Notes: generated by a model not told the origin, from the sequence alone. 45,388 nt of DNA from an uncultured Granulosicoccaceae bacterium (GCA_937923745.1 CALDUO010000124.1:1-45388), one strand, 5' to 3'. Counted from the stretch's first letter, positions 16,508 through 25,661 are shown. Made by a program: numbers and translations.

Positions 16508-17128
16508 ATGAACCGACTTTATCTCGCCATTTTATATAGCTTATTGTGTATAGGCAGCGTCTCCGCGACTTCGGCTTATGCACAGAACTTTGAAGATTTG
16601 ACGGATGCGCAACAAACCGTACTGGCACCATTGGCAACACAGTGGGGCTCCTTACCTGATGAGCGTAAGCAGGCCATTCTCCGAGGTGCCGAACGACTGA
16701 ACCAAATGACGCCGGAGGAGCTCAGTCGGGCCATGCGTCGATTTGAGCGATGGCAGCAGCTGCCGGAAGAGCGGCGTGATCATATTCGCCAGCAATACAG
16801 TCGTTTTATGAACCTTCCGCGTCATCAACGTGAACGCCTCAGAAAACGTTATAAAGAGTTCGCTACCATGCCCGAAAAAAAGCGCAAGCGCATAAAAGAG
16901 CGGTGGGATCAAAAACGCAAATCCGGTGGAAAAGACAACCACGCTAATCAGTCAGACAAACCCAACCATCGTGGACGAGATAACGGCCACAGAAGCGACC
17001 AAGGCAATGACACCGGTAGCGGCCCGGAGAGAGATAAGGGTAACGGTCGGGACAACAGCCATCGCGGTCGCGACGATCGGTCTGACCGGCGTGACAATGG
17101 TCAGAGCAATTCCGGGTCACGCCGCTGA
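16508..17128 (+). CDS. DUF3106 family periplasmic protein
   Basis: 206 aa. Signal peptide (1-26, A-Y-A-Q), then a helical domain (about 28-135) made of repeating short segments 'W-x-x-L-P-(D/E)-E-R-R/K', 'M-T-P-E-E-L', 'L-P-R-H-Q-R-E-R-L-R-K-R-Y', 'M-P-E-K-K-R-K-R-I', the hallmark of DUF3106. A disordered tail rich in R-D-N-G-H-S follows. The role is unknown; the regular helical E/R pattern recalls small periplasmic stress sensors of the CpxP/Spy/RseP-partner kind, but that is only analogy. It starts 6 bp after the preceding stop, so it belongs to the sigma-factor operon. Confidence 0.82.
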   Translation: MNRLYLAILYSLLCIGSVSATSAYAQNFEDLTDAQQTVLAPLATQWGSLPDERKQAILRGAERLNQMTPEELSRAMRRFERWQQLPEERRDHIRQQYSRFMNLPRHQRERLRKRYKEFATMPEKKRKRIKERWDQKRKSGGKDNHANQSDKPNHRGRDNGHRSDQGNDTGSGPERDKGNGRDNSHRGRDDRSDRRDNGQSNSGSRR

Positions 17129-17197
17129 ATGTCAGCATCTATGCATTCAATAACAACGGACACCAACGCTGTTGCCACCGCATAGATCATGTCAGCG

Positions 17198-17677
17198 TTA
17201 GGGCAAATCAAAACTCCAGGTGATCGGTGCGGTCCCGTGTAACACGACCTCGACACGAATGGCAGCATCTGGCCCTGACAACAGATAAAGCCCCTCATTC
17301 CGGACATCGTTGCGCACTGCACCAAAGGCTGGGTCACCCGCCTCTGCAATAGGGACGTGCAGTACGCCGGGATGTCGTATGACGTCCTCTTCAATGACCT
17401 GTCCGGTGCTATCGAACCACCGCACCTGCGCGCCGTTGGGGCGGCTGCCCTGCTTCGCACCCGCTGCATTTCTGAGCAGATTGTTGTGTCTGACCATAGC
17501 GCCCACAGAGTTTTTATCCGGTGCCCGCACATGCTTGACGATGACATGTCCAGCCGCGTCAAACCGAATTAGCACACGCTGTGCAGCGTAGCCAATTGAG
17601 ACCCACCCTATCAGACTCAGCAACATCACGACCCACGAGATCACCCGCAACGTCGCTTTGGGTTTGTACGACATCAT
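17198..17677 (-). CDS. Small exported protein coupled to the M64 peptidase
   Basis: Not recognised. From ATG 17677 the product is 159 aa: N-terminal hydrophobic segment (about 11-32, ending G-Y-A-A-Q, signal peptide or anchor), then a beta-rich domain (V-L-I-R-F-D-A-A-G-H-V-I-V-K, later V-R-W-F-D-S-T-G-Q-V-I). ATG 17677 overlaps the stop of the upstream M64 peptidase gene (ATGA), so it is probably translated by coupling. An in-frame ATG at 17701 also exists but lies inside the peptidase gene. The pairing suggests a chaperone, inhibitor or partner of the peptidase; this is inferred from position only. Confidence 0.65.
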   Translation of the reverse strand: MMSYKPKATLRVISWVVMLLSLIGWVSIGYAAQRVLIRFDAAGHVIVKHVRAPDKNSVGAMVRHNNLLRNAAGAKQGSRPNGAQVRWFDSTGQVIEEDVIRHPGVLHVPIAEAGDPAFGAVRNDVRNEGLYLLSGPDAAIRVEVVLHGTAPITWSFDLP

Positions 17678-19818
17678 AACCCTGATATCTCCCATTCCCA
17701 TTCGAAGGTGGTCACATTAGGCTCGGCCAATCTCAAGGCACCACTAATATCGGTGACCAGCAGCTTTACCGTGTGTGCCATACCATCCACTTCGAATTCT
17801 ATGGCACGCTCACCGGTAAGATTCTGTTGTTCCTCATCATCGATATACCATGAAATTTTCTGTATAGACTCATCGAACAATGGCACGACCGAAAACGGAA
17901 TAATAGTACCGACGGGTGCAGACAGCATCTCCGTGACCGGTGTGAAGTCTACAACCGGGTTACTCATGCGATAAAGATTCATGACCCACTGTTCGCCGTT
18001 CACTTTACCAAACGGCGCGTCATTGCTGCGCATTCGACTATTCAGCGTGGCACGAAACAACCCGTCCCGGCGGTAGTAGGCACCTTCAAACACACCGACT
18101 TCCGGTTCGTCCAACCAGCGTACCCAAGGGACCGCCGCCGGTGTACTGAAACTGGTCACGTTGGGGAACAGTCCCTCGACAAAGGATCGATCTGCGGTCG
18201 GCTTTATGTCGTCGTCAATATACTCATCTGCCAACCCCGCGATGCTATGTCCCATTTCATGCAGTGCAATCTCGGGACTAAAGCCTGACGCTATTGCCAC
18301 GGTGGCACCACTGCCGCCATAACGCGGATCGTTGACTAACAGAATAATCTGATCAAGCCACGGGTATTCGTCCAGTGCCGTATTAAACATCTTGAGTTCG
18401 TCAGCACAAATCAGACGCGCGATATTCTGGCAGAAGTAGCCCGCATTAAAGACGGTATCGCGAAAATCATTATCGACGTTATCGTCAATGCCCGAATCAA
18501 TAGACGGGGTGACAATGCGATGGAAATTAATCGCATCCATGTGCACCGACGTCGCAGGATCGAGTTGCATGAGTCCAATCAGATCATTGATATGCGTATC
18601 GAATTCACCCTCTTCGTCGCTTTTGTAGCCGTCGCCCAGGATCACGATATGAACACCCGACCCATTAAGCTTACCCCGGAGTGTTTTCCCTTTTCCGGAC
18701 GCCGTCAGCGGATGCAAGCGCAACGGAATAACCTCACGACTCACCCGACCCAACAGATCGGTTGCGATCACGACCAGATTGATGTCGGTCACTTCATTGA
18801 CGTCACTGGCCTGCAGCTCGAGAGATCCGCCCTGCACCACTGTCGATACAAAATCGTTGGGCTCTGTGGTTAACGTGACACGATCACCGTCAGGATCGTC
18901 GGGGAACAGTTCGATGCGGATATTCTGCCGCGCGTCCAGCGTTCTCGGAAATTGATCGGGGTTAACGGTCGGTGAATCATTGATATCGAGCACTTCGATA
19001 TTAAATGGTGCTGACAGTCCAGTCAGACCGGAAGGGTCCGTGCCACCAATGCGTATGGCGGTATAAACACCCACATCAGCCTGCAGGGGTTCTCCGGATA
19101 TTACCCCGGTTACCGGATTCAGCGACAACCACGACGGTAACCCAAGCTCGGTGAAACGCACGACATCGCCATCGACATCCGTCGCAGTAAATCTCGCTTC
19201 GTAAGCCTCACCTTGCTCGATAACAGCTGGCGGAGAACCCGACACTTGCGGGGTATCGGGCACGGGGTTAATGGTCAACCTGGCACCAAGCAGCGTCGTT
19301 GCGCCGCCACCAGACGCTGACACGATAAACGCATCTTCGCCGAAGTAGTCAGGGGTTGGAAAGTAAATAAACGAGCCTTCCGGTTGCAGCGACACCCTGC
19401 CATGCTCGGGTTCTTGAGTAATGATGTAAGTGGGGTTTGAGGCCAGAATAGCGTCCGTGATAGCGGCCGGTATTGTCGCCGTGCTTGGCGGGACGGCACT
19501 GGCGTCATCAGCAGTTTGGTTGTCGAGCTGGTTGTCGAGCCCCGCCTGGATGTCCAGTTGCCCCTGCAGAGGCTGATCTTCGGTCAATGAATAATTGGCT
19601 GTCAGCGGTGGCAGTTCGAAACTGATACCTCGAGACACGTCATTTGGAGAAGCGTCATTTGGAGATACGCCATTCGGAAACACGCCATTGGGGTTCCCGG
19701 GCGAAGAGGTGCCCGTATCATCGCGGCCCTGTTGAGCGTTACCACCACCTCCATTGCACCCGTACAGCAAAGCTGACATCGCCACAGAGAGCAACAGGGG
19801 AATCGAAATACCTTTCAT
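17674..19818 (-). CDS. M64-family (IgA-peptidase-like) zinc metallopeptidase lipoprotein
   Basis: 714 aa. The lipobox L-Y-G-Cys21 implies membrane anchoring outside the cytoplasm. Next come a Gly/Asn linker with P-N-G-V / P-N-D-V pentapeptide repeats (about 42-61), a cadherin/BIg-like domain and a putative Ig-type domain (about 190-275, with L-P-S-W-L-S-L-N-P-V-T-G-V-I-S-G). The M64 catalytic domain runs about 375-640. Signatures: L-G-D-G-Y near 385 and the zinc site H520-E-M-G-H524-S-I-A-G-L-A-D531-E-Y, with E521 as general base. A C-terminal beta domain (about 640-714) follows. Known M64 enzymes cleave immunoglobulin hinges, but environmental homologues are common and the substrate here is unknown. 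It lies 44 bp downstream of the HAD gene. Confidence 0.88.
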   Translation of the reverse strand: MKGISIPLLLSVAMSALLYGCNGGGGNAQQGRDDTGTSSPGNPNGVFPNGVSPNDASPNDVSRGISFELPPLTANYSLTEDQPLQGQLDIQAGLDNQLDNQTADDASAVPPSTATIPAAITDAILASNPTYIITQEPEHGRVSLQPEGSFIYFPTPDYFGEDAFIVSASGGGATTLLGARLTINPVPDTPQVSGSPPAVIEQGEAYEARFTATDVDGDVVRFTELGLPSWLSLNPVTGVISGEPLQADVGVYTAIRIGGTDPSGLTGLSAPFNIEVLDINDSPTVNPDQFPRTLDARQNIRIELFPDDPDGDRVTLTTEPNDFVSTVVQGGSLELQASDVNEVTDINLVVIATDLLGRVSREVIPLRLHPLTASGKGKTLRGKLNGSGVHIVILGDGYKSDEEGEFDTHINDLIGLMQLDPATSVHMDAINFHRIVTPSIDSGIDDNVDNDFRDTVFNAGYFCQNIARLICADELKMFNTALDEYPWLDQIILLVNDPRYGGSGATVAIASGFSPEIALHEMGHSIAGLADEYIDDDIKPTADRSFVEGLFPNVTSFSTPAAVPWVRWLDEPEVGVFEGAYYRRDGLFRATLNSRMRSNDAPFGKVNGEQWVMNLYRMSNPVVDFTPVTEMLSAPVGTIIPFSVVPLFDESIQKISWYIDDEEQQNLTGERAIEFEVDGMAHTVKLLVTDISGALRLAEPNVTTFEWEWEISGL
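19637..19696. repeat. 15-bp tandem repeat, 4 copies, in frame
   Basis: ACGTCATTTGGAGAA, GCGTCATTTGGAGAT, ACGCCATTCGGAAAC, ACGCCATTGGGGTTC. On the minus strand it encodes the P-N-G-V/S-P-N-D-V linker just after the lipid anchor of the M64 peptidase. Confidence 0.88.
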
Positions 19819-19862
19819 AACCCCGTTATCCTACCCTAATCAAGGGCATATAGTTTGACGGC

Positions 19863-20591
19863 CTAGTCAGCTCGTTGGCAAAGTGGCAGGATAGTAACCA
19901 GTTCGCCCAGCCCGCTAATCTCGATATCGGCGGGTTGCAGGTGATCAGGCCACGTGTCGTTGCGCTGGTTAAACCACACCGACATCGTACCAGCATTGTG
20001 TGAGCCGCCCACGTCCGTTTCGGGATTGTCACCGATATGTAAAATTTCGTGGGGTCTGACGGCAAGGTTATCAGCGGTTACATGAAACATGTCGGGAGCA
20101 GGCTTCGGCGCCAAAGAGACCGAGGCGCGCTGAACGTCGTCGAACAGATGGTTTACGCCCGCAATATCAAGATCAGCATTACCGTTGGTCAGCGCCGTGA
20201 GCGAATAACCCTGTTTGAGTGATTCCAACACGCTGATCGCGTCATGGTACAAATCAACCTCGCTACGCGCGCGATAAAACGTGGAGAACGCGATTTCGGC
20301 ATACTCCACCGGGTAATTAACTTCGTCCATCAACGCTGCCAAAGACGCTTTACGCAACGCCGTGACATCACAGGTAAGTTCCGGAAACTTCGCATTAAAG
20401 CTCATTCGGTGAGCGCGCAGTGCATCAACGTCGTATCGCTCTGCGATCTTTGGTGTGTTTTCGGTTAACCACTGATGTAACACCCGCTCGGCACGTATGA
20501 TCGCTGGCTCGCAATCCCATAGGGTATCATCAAGGTCAAAACTGACGACTTTGATCGATTGCAGCCGCGCCTGTATATCTTCGGTTATCAT
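19863..20591 (-). CDS. HAD-superfamily hydrolase (phosphatase)
   Basis: 242-aa cytosolic phosphatase of HAD subfamily IA (YigB/YjjG-like). Motif I D19-L-D21-D-T-L (nucleophile and acid/base), motif II L-T-N-G-N, motif III lysine in K-P-A-P-D-M-F, and motif IV H-I-G-D-N-P-E-T-D binding Mg2+ are all visible. A helical cap lies between motifs I and II. ATG 20591 is preferred; the open frame goes back to a TTG at 20627, giving 12 extra residues. Likely substrates of such enzymes are small phosphorylated metabolites; none can be chosen here. It is followed after 44 bp by the M64 gene, but a functional link is not obvious. Confidence 0.85.
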   Translation of the reverse strand: MITEDIQARLQSIKVVSFDLDDTLWDCEPAIIRAERVLHQWLTENTPKIAERYDVDALRAHRMSFNAKFPELTCDVTALRKASLAALMDEVNYPVEYAEIAFSTFYRARSEVDLYHDAISVLESLKQGYSLTALTNGNADLDIAGVNHLFDDVQRASVSLAPKPAPDMFHVTADNLAVRPHEILHIGDNPETDVGGSHNAGTMSVWFNQRNDTWPDHLQPADIEISGLGELVTILPLCQRAD

Positions 20592-20658
20592 GGGATGGAT
20601 GATTGCATTGGCATGGTGCAGTGTCAATTGCGCATTCTGACAAACACGGTCGTCATAA

Positions 20659-20702
20659 GTTATGGCCGGAACACAGCCGGGTTATGGCCGGGGCTTGGCC
20701 GA
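20659..20702. repeat. 11-bp tandem repeat, about 4 copies, intergenic
   Basis: GTTATGGCCGG, AACACAGCCGG, GTTATGGCCGG, then a degenerate GGCTTGGCCGA. The alternate pattern suggests a 22-bp duplication of a diverged pair. Confidence 0.75.
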
Positions 20703-20840
20703 ATTCACCAGCCAGCCTTACTCTGATCAGCGTCGAAGGTGTTGAGCCAAGGCATCGTCCATGGGCGTTAAAACATGCGCTGAAGCCATTAATACATTCG
20801 CGCTGACATGTACCACGACTCGCCGCAATACATGACAAAG

Positions 20841-20884
20841 AAAGCACAAGGAAGGCACGTGGAAGGCACAGGGAAAGTACAGGG
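20841..20884. repeat. 11-bp tandem repeat, 4 copies, intergenic
   Basis: AAAGCACAAGG, AAGGCACGTGG, AAGGCACAGGG, AAAGTACAGGG, followed by a partial AAACCTAAAG. Its 11-bp phase (about one helical turn) is incompatible with coding use. Confidence 0.85.
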
Positions 20885-21045
20885 AAACCTAAAGTACATT
20901 GTAACGGAAAATGTAAGGAAAATTTACAGGGATACAAGCCGGCAAACGTTATTGGAAGCATGCCGCAGACCTCACAGAGCGTGGCCGTTTACAGTTAAAT
21001 GAACGCTGTTAAACAGCAGGCACCAGCCCCTACAGAGTTGCGATA

Positions 21046-22455
21046 ATGACGCACAGCAGCATTCAGAATAACCCGACCACTGATCCTTTTGCAGGCGGTA
21101 TCAGCGAATTTGCCCAGCGTTTGCGCAACGGCGATATGACGGCTATCTCTGCAACTGACTACTGCCTGTCACGCATCAAACACTATAACGATCGTCTCGG
21201 CGCATTTGTCTACGTGGATGAAGCAGGTGCAAGAGCGACGGCGCACGCGATTGACGCACTGCTCGACAATGGCACCGATCTCGGTCCGCTGATGGGTGTG
21301 CCAATCGGTATCAAAGACCTGTTCGCGGTCGTTGGCATGCCGGTCACTAACGGCTCCCTGCACCCCACTGCCGACCTGTCGGGAACAGAGGGCACGATAG
21401 TAAAAAGGTTAAAACAGGCAGGTGCGATCGTGCTCGGCAAAACAGCCACTGTCGAATTCGCGTTGGGTGCCACTGGTATCAATGAGGCGTGCGGCACGCC
21501 ATGGAATCCGCACGATGCCACCGAACCACGAATTCCGGGCGGCTCTTCGAGCGGCTCGGCTGTCGCAACAGCTGCAGGTATGTGCGCATTTGCGCTGGGC
21601 ACCGATACCGGCGGCAGCGTACGGATACCGGCGTGTATGAACGCTCTGACCGGACACAAAACAACCCACGGCAGGTGGCCTGTCGATGGTGTGTTTCCTT
21701 TATCACCCACACTCGACTCCATTGGCCCCATTTGTCGCAGTGTCGAGGACGCTCGGTTGATCCATCAGGCGATGATGCGCGAAGTAGTCCCTGCCACAGC
21801 CCCACTCAGGGCACTGACCTTTGGCATACCAACCGGGTATTTCTTCGACGAACTCGACGAGGACGTACGCCACACCTTTGATCAAGCCGTCTCATTGCTC
21901 GGTGAGGCAGGCGTGCAATTTGTCGATATAGCACTTCCTGAAGCCGTCGAGCGAGAAACACTGTTCCCTGCCATCGTGCCAGCCGAGCTACTGTCAACAC
22001 TGACGGTCGACGGTTTCCATAGCGCCAAAGCCTCGATGGATTCGGTAACCCGCGCACGTGCGGAAGCAGGATTGGGTCTTGAAGCCGTCGACTACCTTAT
22101 TGCCCGCAAAAGGCAGGCAGCGCTGGTGCCACTTATTCAACAACGGTTGACTGCAGTCGATGCGTGGGTCGCTCCGACCTGTCCGTTTACACCCATGACG
22201 CTTGCGTCACTGCAAGACCCGGCAATGGCCGCGCGATCCTTGCAGGCGTCCAGAAACACGCAACCCGGTAACCTGTTTGGCGAATGTTCCGTATCACTGC
22301 CGATCGGACATCTTGGGGCAACGCTACCGACCGGATTTCAATTAAGCTGTGCGCCCGGTCAGGATGCAAGACTGCTCAGCATTGCCAACGCAGTGCAGCA
22401 ATGTATCGGACAGCCGCCATTACCGAATCTGTCGGGTTTCGATAGCACGGCGTAA
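21046..22455 (+). CDS. Amidase signature family enzyme
   Basis: 469-aa cytosolic amide hydrolase with the Ser-cisSer-Lys triad: K90 (G-I-K-D-L-F), cis-Ser S167 in G-G-S-S-S-G-S-A-V-A, and nucleophile S191 in D-T-G-G-S-V-R-I-P. The S167-S191 distance of 24 matches family members. It could be mistaken for the GatA subunit of the Glu-tRNA amidotransferase, but no gatB or gatC is adjacent and the C-terminal part differs. A free-standing amidase (for example allophanate- or aryl-acylamide-type) is more likely; the substrate is unknown. It stands alone between a divergent and a convergent gene. No strong Shine-Dalgarno is seen before ATG 21046. Confidence 0.85.
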   Translation: MTHSSIQNNPTTDPFAGGISEFAQRLRNGDMTAISATDYCLSRIKHYNDRLGAFVYVDEAGARATAHAIDALLDNGTDLGPLMGVPIGIKDLFAVVGMPVTNGSLHPTADLSGTEGTIVKRLKQAGAIVLGKTATVEFALGATGINEACGTPWNPHDATEPRIPGGSSSGSAVATAAGMCAFALGTDTGGSVRIPACMNALTGHKTTHGRWPVDGVFPLSPTLDSIGPICRSVEDARLIHQAMMREVVPATAPLRALTFGIPTGYFFDELDEDVRHTFDQAVSLLGEAGVQFVDIALPEAVERETLFPAIVPAELLSTLTVDGFHSAKASMDSVTRARAEAGLGLEAVDYLIARKRQAALVPLIQQRLTAVDAWVAPTCPFTPMTLASLQDPAMAARSLQASRNTQPGNLFGECSVSLPIGHLGATLPTGFQLSCAPGQDARLLSIANAVQQCIGQPPLPNLSGFDSTA

Positions 22456-22549
22456 GTTGCCCGATCATCCTTTAAAACCTCCGGGTATTGCCCGTCAACT
22501 GTTAGGTGAGAACTCACAAGAACGAGGCGATGTCGGGCGGGACGACACG

Positions 22550-23017
22550 TTACCGGTCGTTATGGCGCCGCTCAGAAAAAAAACCACTGATCATTGCAGC
22601 ACAATCCTCGGCGAGCACACCCTCAGTGATTGCCACTCGGTGATTGTGTTTGTCAGACATCAGCAGATCAAAGGCACTGAGCACAGCACCTGTTTTGGGC
22701 TCTCGTGCGCCAAATACCACTCGCTCGACTCTCGCGTTAACCAATGCGCCGACACACATCACGCAGGGTTCAAGCGTGACATAGAGTGTCGCACCCGTAA
22801 GTCGATACTGCCCCAGTAGCTCAGCTGCAGCGCGTAGCGCTATGACCTCGGCATGTGCTGATGGATCATGCTGACCCAGACATTGGTTATGACCCTCACC
22901 CACCACACGACCATCCATCACGACCACAGCACCAACGGGTACCTCGTTAGCACGAGCCGCCAATTGTGCCTGCGCGAGCGCACGCTGCATCCACGTCAGA
23001 TCAACTGCCAGCGTCAT
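22550..23017 (-). CDS. tadA: tRNA-specific adenosine deaminase
   Basis: Converts A34 of tRNA-Arg(ACG) to inosine, needed to read CGN codons. 155 aa, normal length for TadA. Zinc site: H55-A-E57 (E57 proton shuttle) and P-C85-V-M-C88 in T-L-E-P-C-V-M-C. The substrate-pocket start N-E-V-P-V-G-A-V-V-V is typical of TadA, and 'A-R-V-x-R-V-V-F-G-A-R-x-P-K-T-G-A' follows. The orientation matches the translation genes to its right, but it is separated from pnp by 230 bp containing a repeat and a hairpin, so it may have its own promoter. Confidence 0.93.
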   Translation of the reverse strand: MTLAVDLTWMQRALAQAQLAARANEVPVGAVVVMDGRVVGEGHNQCLGQHDPSAHAEVIALRAAAELLGQYRLTGATLYVTLEPCVMCVGALVNARVERVVFGAREPKTGAVLSAFDLLMSDKHNHRVAITEGVLAEDCAAMISGFFSERRHNDR

Positions 23018-23124
23018 AAGAAGTTATCGGTCTAATCCCAACCAAACAGCCCGTGGCCACAGGCCGAATAAACACGGCCACCCAAGACAGACGCTTGATA
23101 GGCAGGGGATTAGCGCTTTGCCAC

Positions 23125-23160
23125 ATAAACTGCCAGATAAACTGCCAGACAAACTGCCTG
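23125..23160. repeat. 12-bp tandem repeat, 3 copies, intergenic
   Basis: Two ATAAACTGCCAG and one ACAAACTGCCTG, upstream of tadA and downstream of pnp. The GCCAG core again reads on the + strand. Confidence 0.8.
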
Positions 23161-23192
23161 GAAAAACCGCGGGAAGAGACAGGAGGTAAGGA

Positions 23193-23214
23193 CACCGGAC
23201 CGGCTGGTCCGGTG
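23193..23214 (-). terminator. Hairpin downstream of pnp
   Basis: Perfect 8-bp inverted repeat CACCGGAC/GTCCGGTG with a 6-nt loop, 34-55 nt after the pnp stop on the minus strand. There is no T run, so it could be a Rho-assisted end, an RNA-stabilising hairpin or a weak terminator. Confidence 0.5.
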
Positions 23215-23247
23215 CCTGTTTGCAGAAACGTACAGCAGAGGGCTGTA

Positions 23248-25353
23248 TTAGCTTTCGGTGACTGCTTCACCTTCAGCAACGGCTTTCATGCTCAATCGGA
23301 TACGACCCTGCTTGTCGACTTCCAGCACTTTGACCTTAACCATTTGACCTTCTGACAGTTCGTCAGCAACGTTTTGTACACGCTGCTCAGATATCTGAGA
23401 GATATGCACAAGACCGTCTTTACCGGGCAAAATGTTAACGAACGCACCGAAGTCCATAATTTTCTGTACGCGACCTTCGTAGATCGTACCCACCTCTACG
23501 TCGGCCGTGATCAGTTCGATACGCCGTCTTGCTTCCTCACCGGCGAGACGATCGCTCGACGCAATTTTGATCACACCGTCGTCACCAATATCGATCGTTG
23601 CACCGGTCTCTTCGGTCAGAGCCCGAATGACTGCACCGCCCTTACCGATAACCGCCGCAATTTTTTCGGGGTGAATTTTAACGGTAATAAAACGTGGCGC
23701 ATGCTCTGACAGATCTTCGCGAGGTGCGCTGATATTCTTGGCCATCTCACCGAGGATATGCAGTCGACCGGCTTTTGCCTGCTCCAGTGCTTCACCCATG
23801 ATTTCGCGGGTAATACCATCGATTTTGATGTCCATTTGCAGCGCGGTGACACCTGATTCAGTACCGGCTACTTTGAAGTCCATATCGCCCAGATGATCTT
23901 CATCACCCAGGATGTCGGACAAGACGGCAAACTTGTCACCCTCTTTAATCAGGCCCATGGCGATACCGGCCACAGGACTTGCCAGCGGTACACCGGCATC
24001 CATCAGCGCAAGGCTGGTGCCACACACACTGGCCATAGAACTGGAACCGTTGGATTCGGTGATCTCGGAGACAACGCGGATAACATAAGGGAAATCGTCT
24101 TCGTGCGGCATCACAGCCTGTACACCACGTTTGGCCAATTTACCGTGACCAATTTCGCGACGCTTCGGTGAGCCGACAAAACCAGTCTCGCCGACACAGT
24201 ATGGAGGGAAGTTGTAATGCAACATGAATGGCATGCGGGTCTCGCCACTCAGCGCATCAATGATTTGCGCGTCACGTGTGGTACCCAGTGTCGCGGTCAC
24301 AATGGCTTGTGTTTCACCACGGGTGAATACGGCCGAACCGTGGGTTCGCGGTAACACACCGGTTTTAACACTGATAGGACGAACTGTTTTGGTGTCGCGA
24401 CCGTCAATGCGGGGCTGCCCTTCAATGATACGGCTGCGAACGATGCTCTTTTCAAGACTGGAGAACGCACCTTTTACATCGTCTGCACTCCAGCCGCCTT
24501 CCTCGTCAGTCGCAATGGCCTCTACCGCAGCATCGCGGGCTGCACCGACAGCTGCCTGTCGATCTTGCTTTTCGGCGATACCGTAAGCTTCGGTCAATGC
24601 GCCACTGATTTTATCGCCAACAGCGGTTTTCAGTGCCTCGTCAACCGGAGGTGCTTGCCAGTCCCAAGAGGAATTTCCGACTTCGGCCGCCAACTCACTG
24701 ATTGCAGTAATAGCAGTTGCCATTTGCTCGTGCCCAAACACAACGGCACCCAGCATAATGTCTTCAGACAACATTTTCGCTTCAGACTCAACCATCAGCA
24801 CCGCGTCTTTGGTACCGGCAACAACCAGATCCAGTGAAGACTCGGCCATCTGCGATACGGTTGGGTTCAGGACATACTCGCCATTGAGGTAACCGACCTT
24901 GGCCGCACCGACGGGACCCGCGAACGGCATACCGGAGATTGACAGTGCTGCAGAGGCACCCAGCAATGAGATGATGTCGGCCTCGACTTCGGATTCCAGT
25001 GACATCACCGTTGCGATGACCTGCACCTCGTTTTTGAAACCTTTCGGAAACAGCGGACGCAAGGGTCGATCGATCAGACGGCTGATCAGTGTCTCTGACT
25101 CACTGGGGCGACCTTCTCGCTTAAAAAACCCACCGGGAATTTTGCCCGCTGCATAGGTTTTTTCCTGATAGTTGATTGTCAGTGGAAAGAAGTCTTGGCC
25201 GGGCTTTGCTTCCTTTCTGCCAACCGCAGTCACCAGAACGACGGTGTCGCCCATTGACGCAATGACCGCCGCGCTTGCTTGCCGGGCGATTTCACCGGTC
25301 TGTAGCGTGACCGTGCGATCACCGTATTGAAAAGTTTTGGAGTAAGTAGTCAC
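23248..25353 (-). CDS. pnp: Polynucleotide phosphorylase
   Basis: 3'-to-5' phosphorolytic exoribonuclease (trimer, degradosome component) that also adds 3' tails. 701 aa, usual size. Two RNase PH-like cores (about 10-230 and 310-540; the second with [11 protein letters not shown]), an all-helical linker, a KH domain (about 550-612, V-I-G-K-G-G-A-V-I) and a C-terminal S1 domain (about 620-690, [13 protein letters not shown]). GTG start with AGGGAA about 6 nt upstream. It follows rpsO by 35 bp as in E. coli, where RNase III and PNPase autoregulate this leader; no obvious RNase III stem is visible in the short gap here. Confidence 0.97.
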   Translation of the reverse strand: MTTYSKTFQYGDRTVTLQTGEIARQASAAVIASMGDTVVLVTAVGRKEAKPGQDFFPLTINYQEKTYAAGKIPGGFFKREGRPSESETLISRLIDRPLRPLFPKGFKNEVQVIATVMSLESEVEADIISLLGASAALSISGMPFAGPVGAAKVGYLNGEYVLNPTVSQMAESSLDLVVAGTKDAVLMVESEAKMLSEDIMLGAVVFGHEQMATAITAISELAAEVGNSSWDWQAPPVDEALKTAVGDKISGALTEAYGIAEKQDRQAAVGAARDAAVEAIATDEEGGWSADDVKGAFSSLEKSIVRSRIIEGQPRIDGRDTKTVRPISVKTGVLPRTHGSAVFTRGETQAIVTATLGTTRDAQIIDALSGETRMPFMLHYNFPPYCVGETGFVGSPKRREIGHGKLAKRGVQAVMPHEDDFPYVIRVVSEITESNGSSSMASVCGTSLALMDAGVPLASPVAGIAMGLIKEGDKFAVLSDILGDEDHLGDMDFKVAGTESGVTALQMDIKIDGITREIMGEALEQAKAGRLHILGEMAKNISAPREDLSEHAPRFITVKIHPEKIAAVIGKGGAVIRALTEETGATIDIGDDGVIKIASSDRLAGEEARRRIELITADVEVGTIYEGRVQKIMDFGAFVNILPGKDGLVHISQISEQRVQNVADELSEGQMVKVKVLEVDKQGRIRLSMKAVAEGEAVTES

Positions 25354-25388
25354 GAAAATTCCCTGGATTTGGTGTGGTTCTGGTGGAT

Positions 25389-25661
25389 TTAGCGGCGCAG
25401 ACCAAGCTTTTTGATAAGCCCCTGATAGCGCGATGAGTCTTTTTTGTTCAGATAGTCCAGCAGTTTCCGCCGTTGGTTTACCATACGAAGCAGTCCACGT
25501 CGGGAGTGATGGTCGTGATTATGTTGTTTGAAGTGTTCGGTCAGATGTGAAATTCGTGCGGACAACAATGCAACTTGTACCTCTGGTGACCCTGTGTCCG
25601 TAGAGTCGATCTGGTGTTCTTTAACGATTTCCGCCTTTTGCTCGGCGCTGAGACATGACAT
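25389..25661 (-). CDS. rpsO: 30S ribosomal protein S15
   Basis: 90-aa primary 16S rRNA-binding protein that nucleates the platform of the 30S subunit. Clear S15 signature: [16 protein letters not shown]-x-x-L-T-E-H, H[11 protein letters not shown], and the end [12 protein letters not shown]. The annotated frame is open far upstream, but ATG 25661 with GGAG 9 nt before it matches the family start. The 235-bp leader between truB and rpsO likely holds a promoter. Confidence 0.97.
   Translation of the reverse strand: MSCLSAEQKAEIVKEHQIDSTDTGSPEVQVALLSARISHLTEHFKQHNHDHHSRRGLLRMVNQRRKLLDYLNKKDSSRYQGLIKKLGLRR

Larger units (their letters stand above)
20592..21045. other. Intergenic region with two 11-bp repeat arrays
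   Basis: 454 bp between divergent HAD and amidase genes. It holds two unrelated 11-bp tandem arrays (20659-20702 and 20841-20884). No RNA gene or convincing open frame is seen; 20880-21000 is A-rich and may hold the amidase promoter. Confidence 0.5.

Noticed and set aside
21046-22455. gatA (Glu-tRNA amidotransferase subunit A)
   Set aside because: Amidase triad is shared by the superfamily; no gatB/gatC next to it and the C-terminal half differs from GatA.
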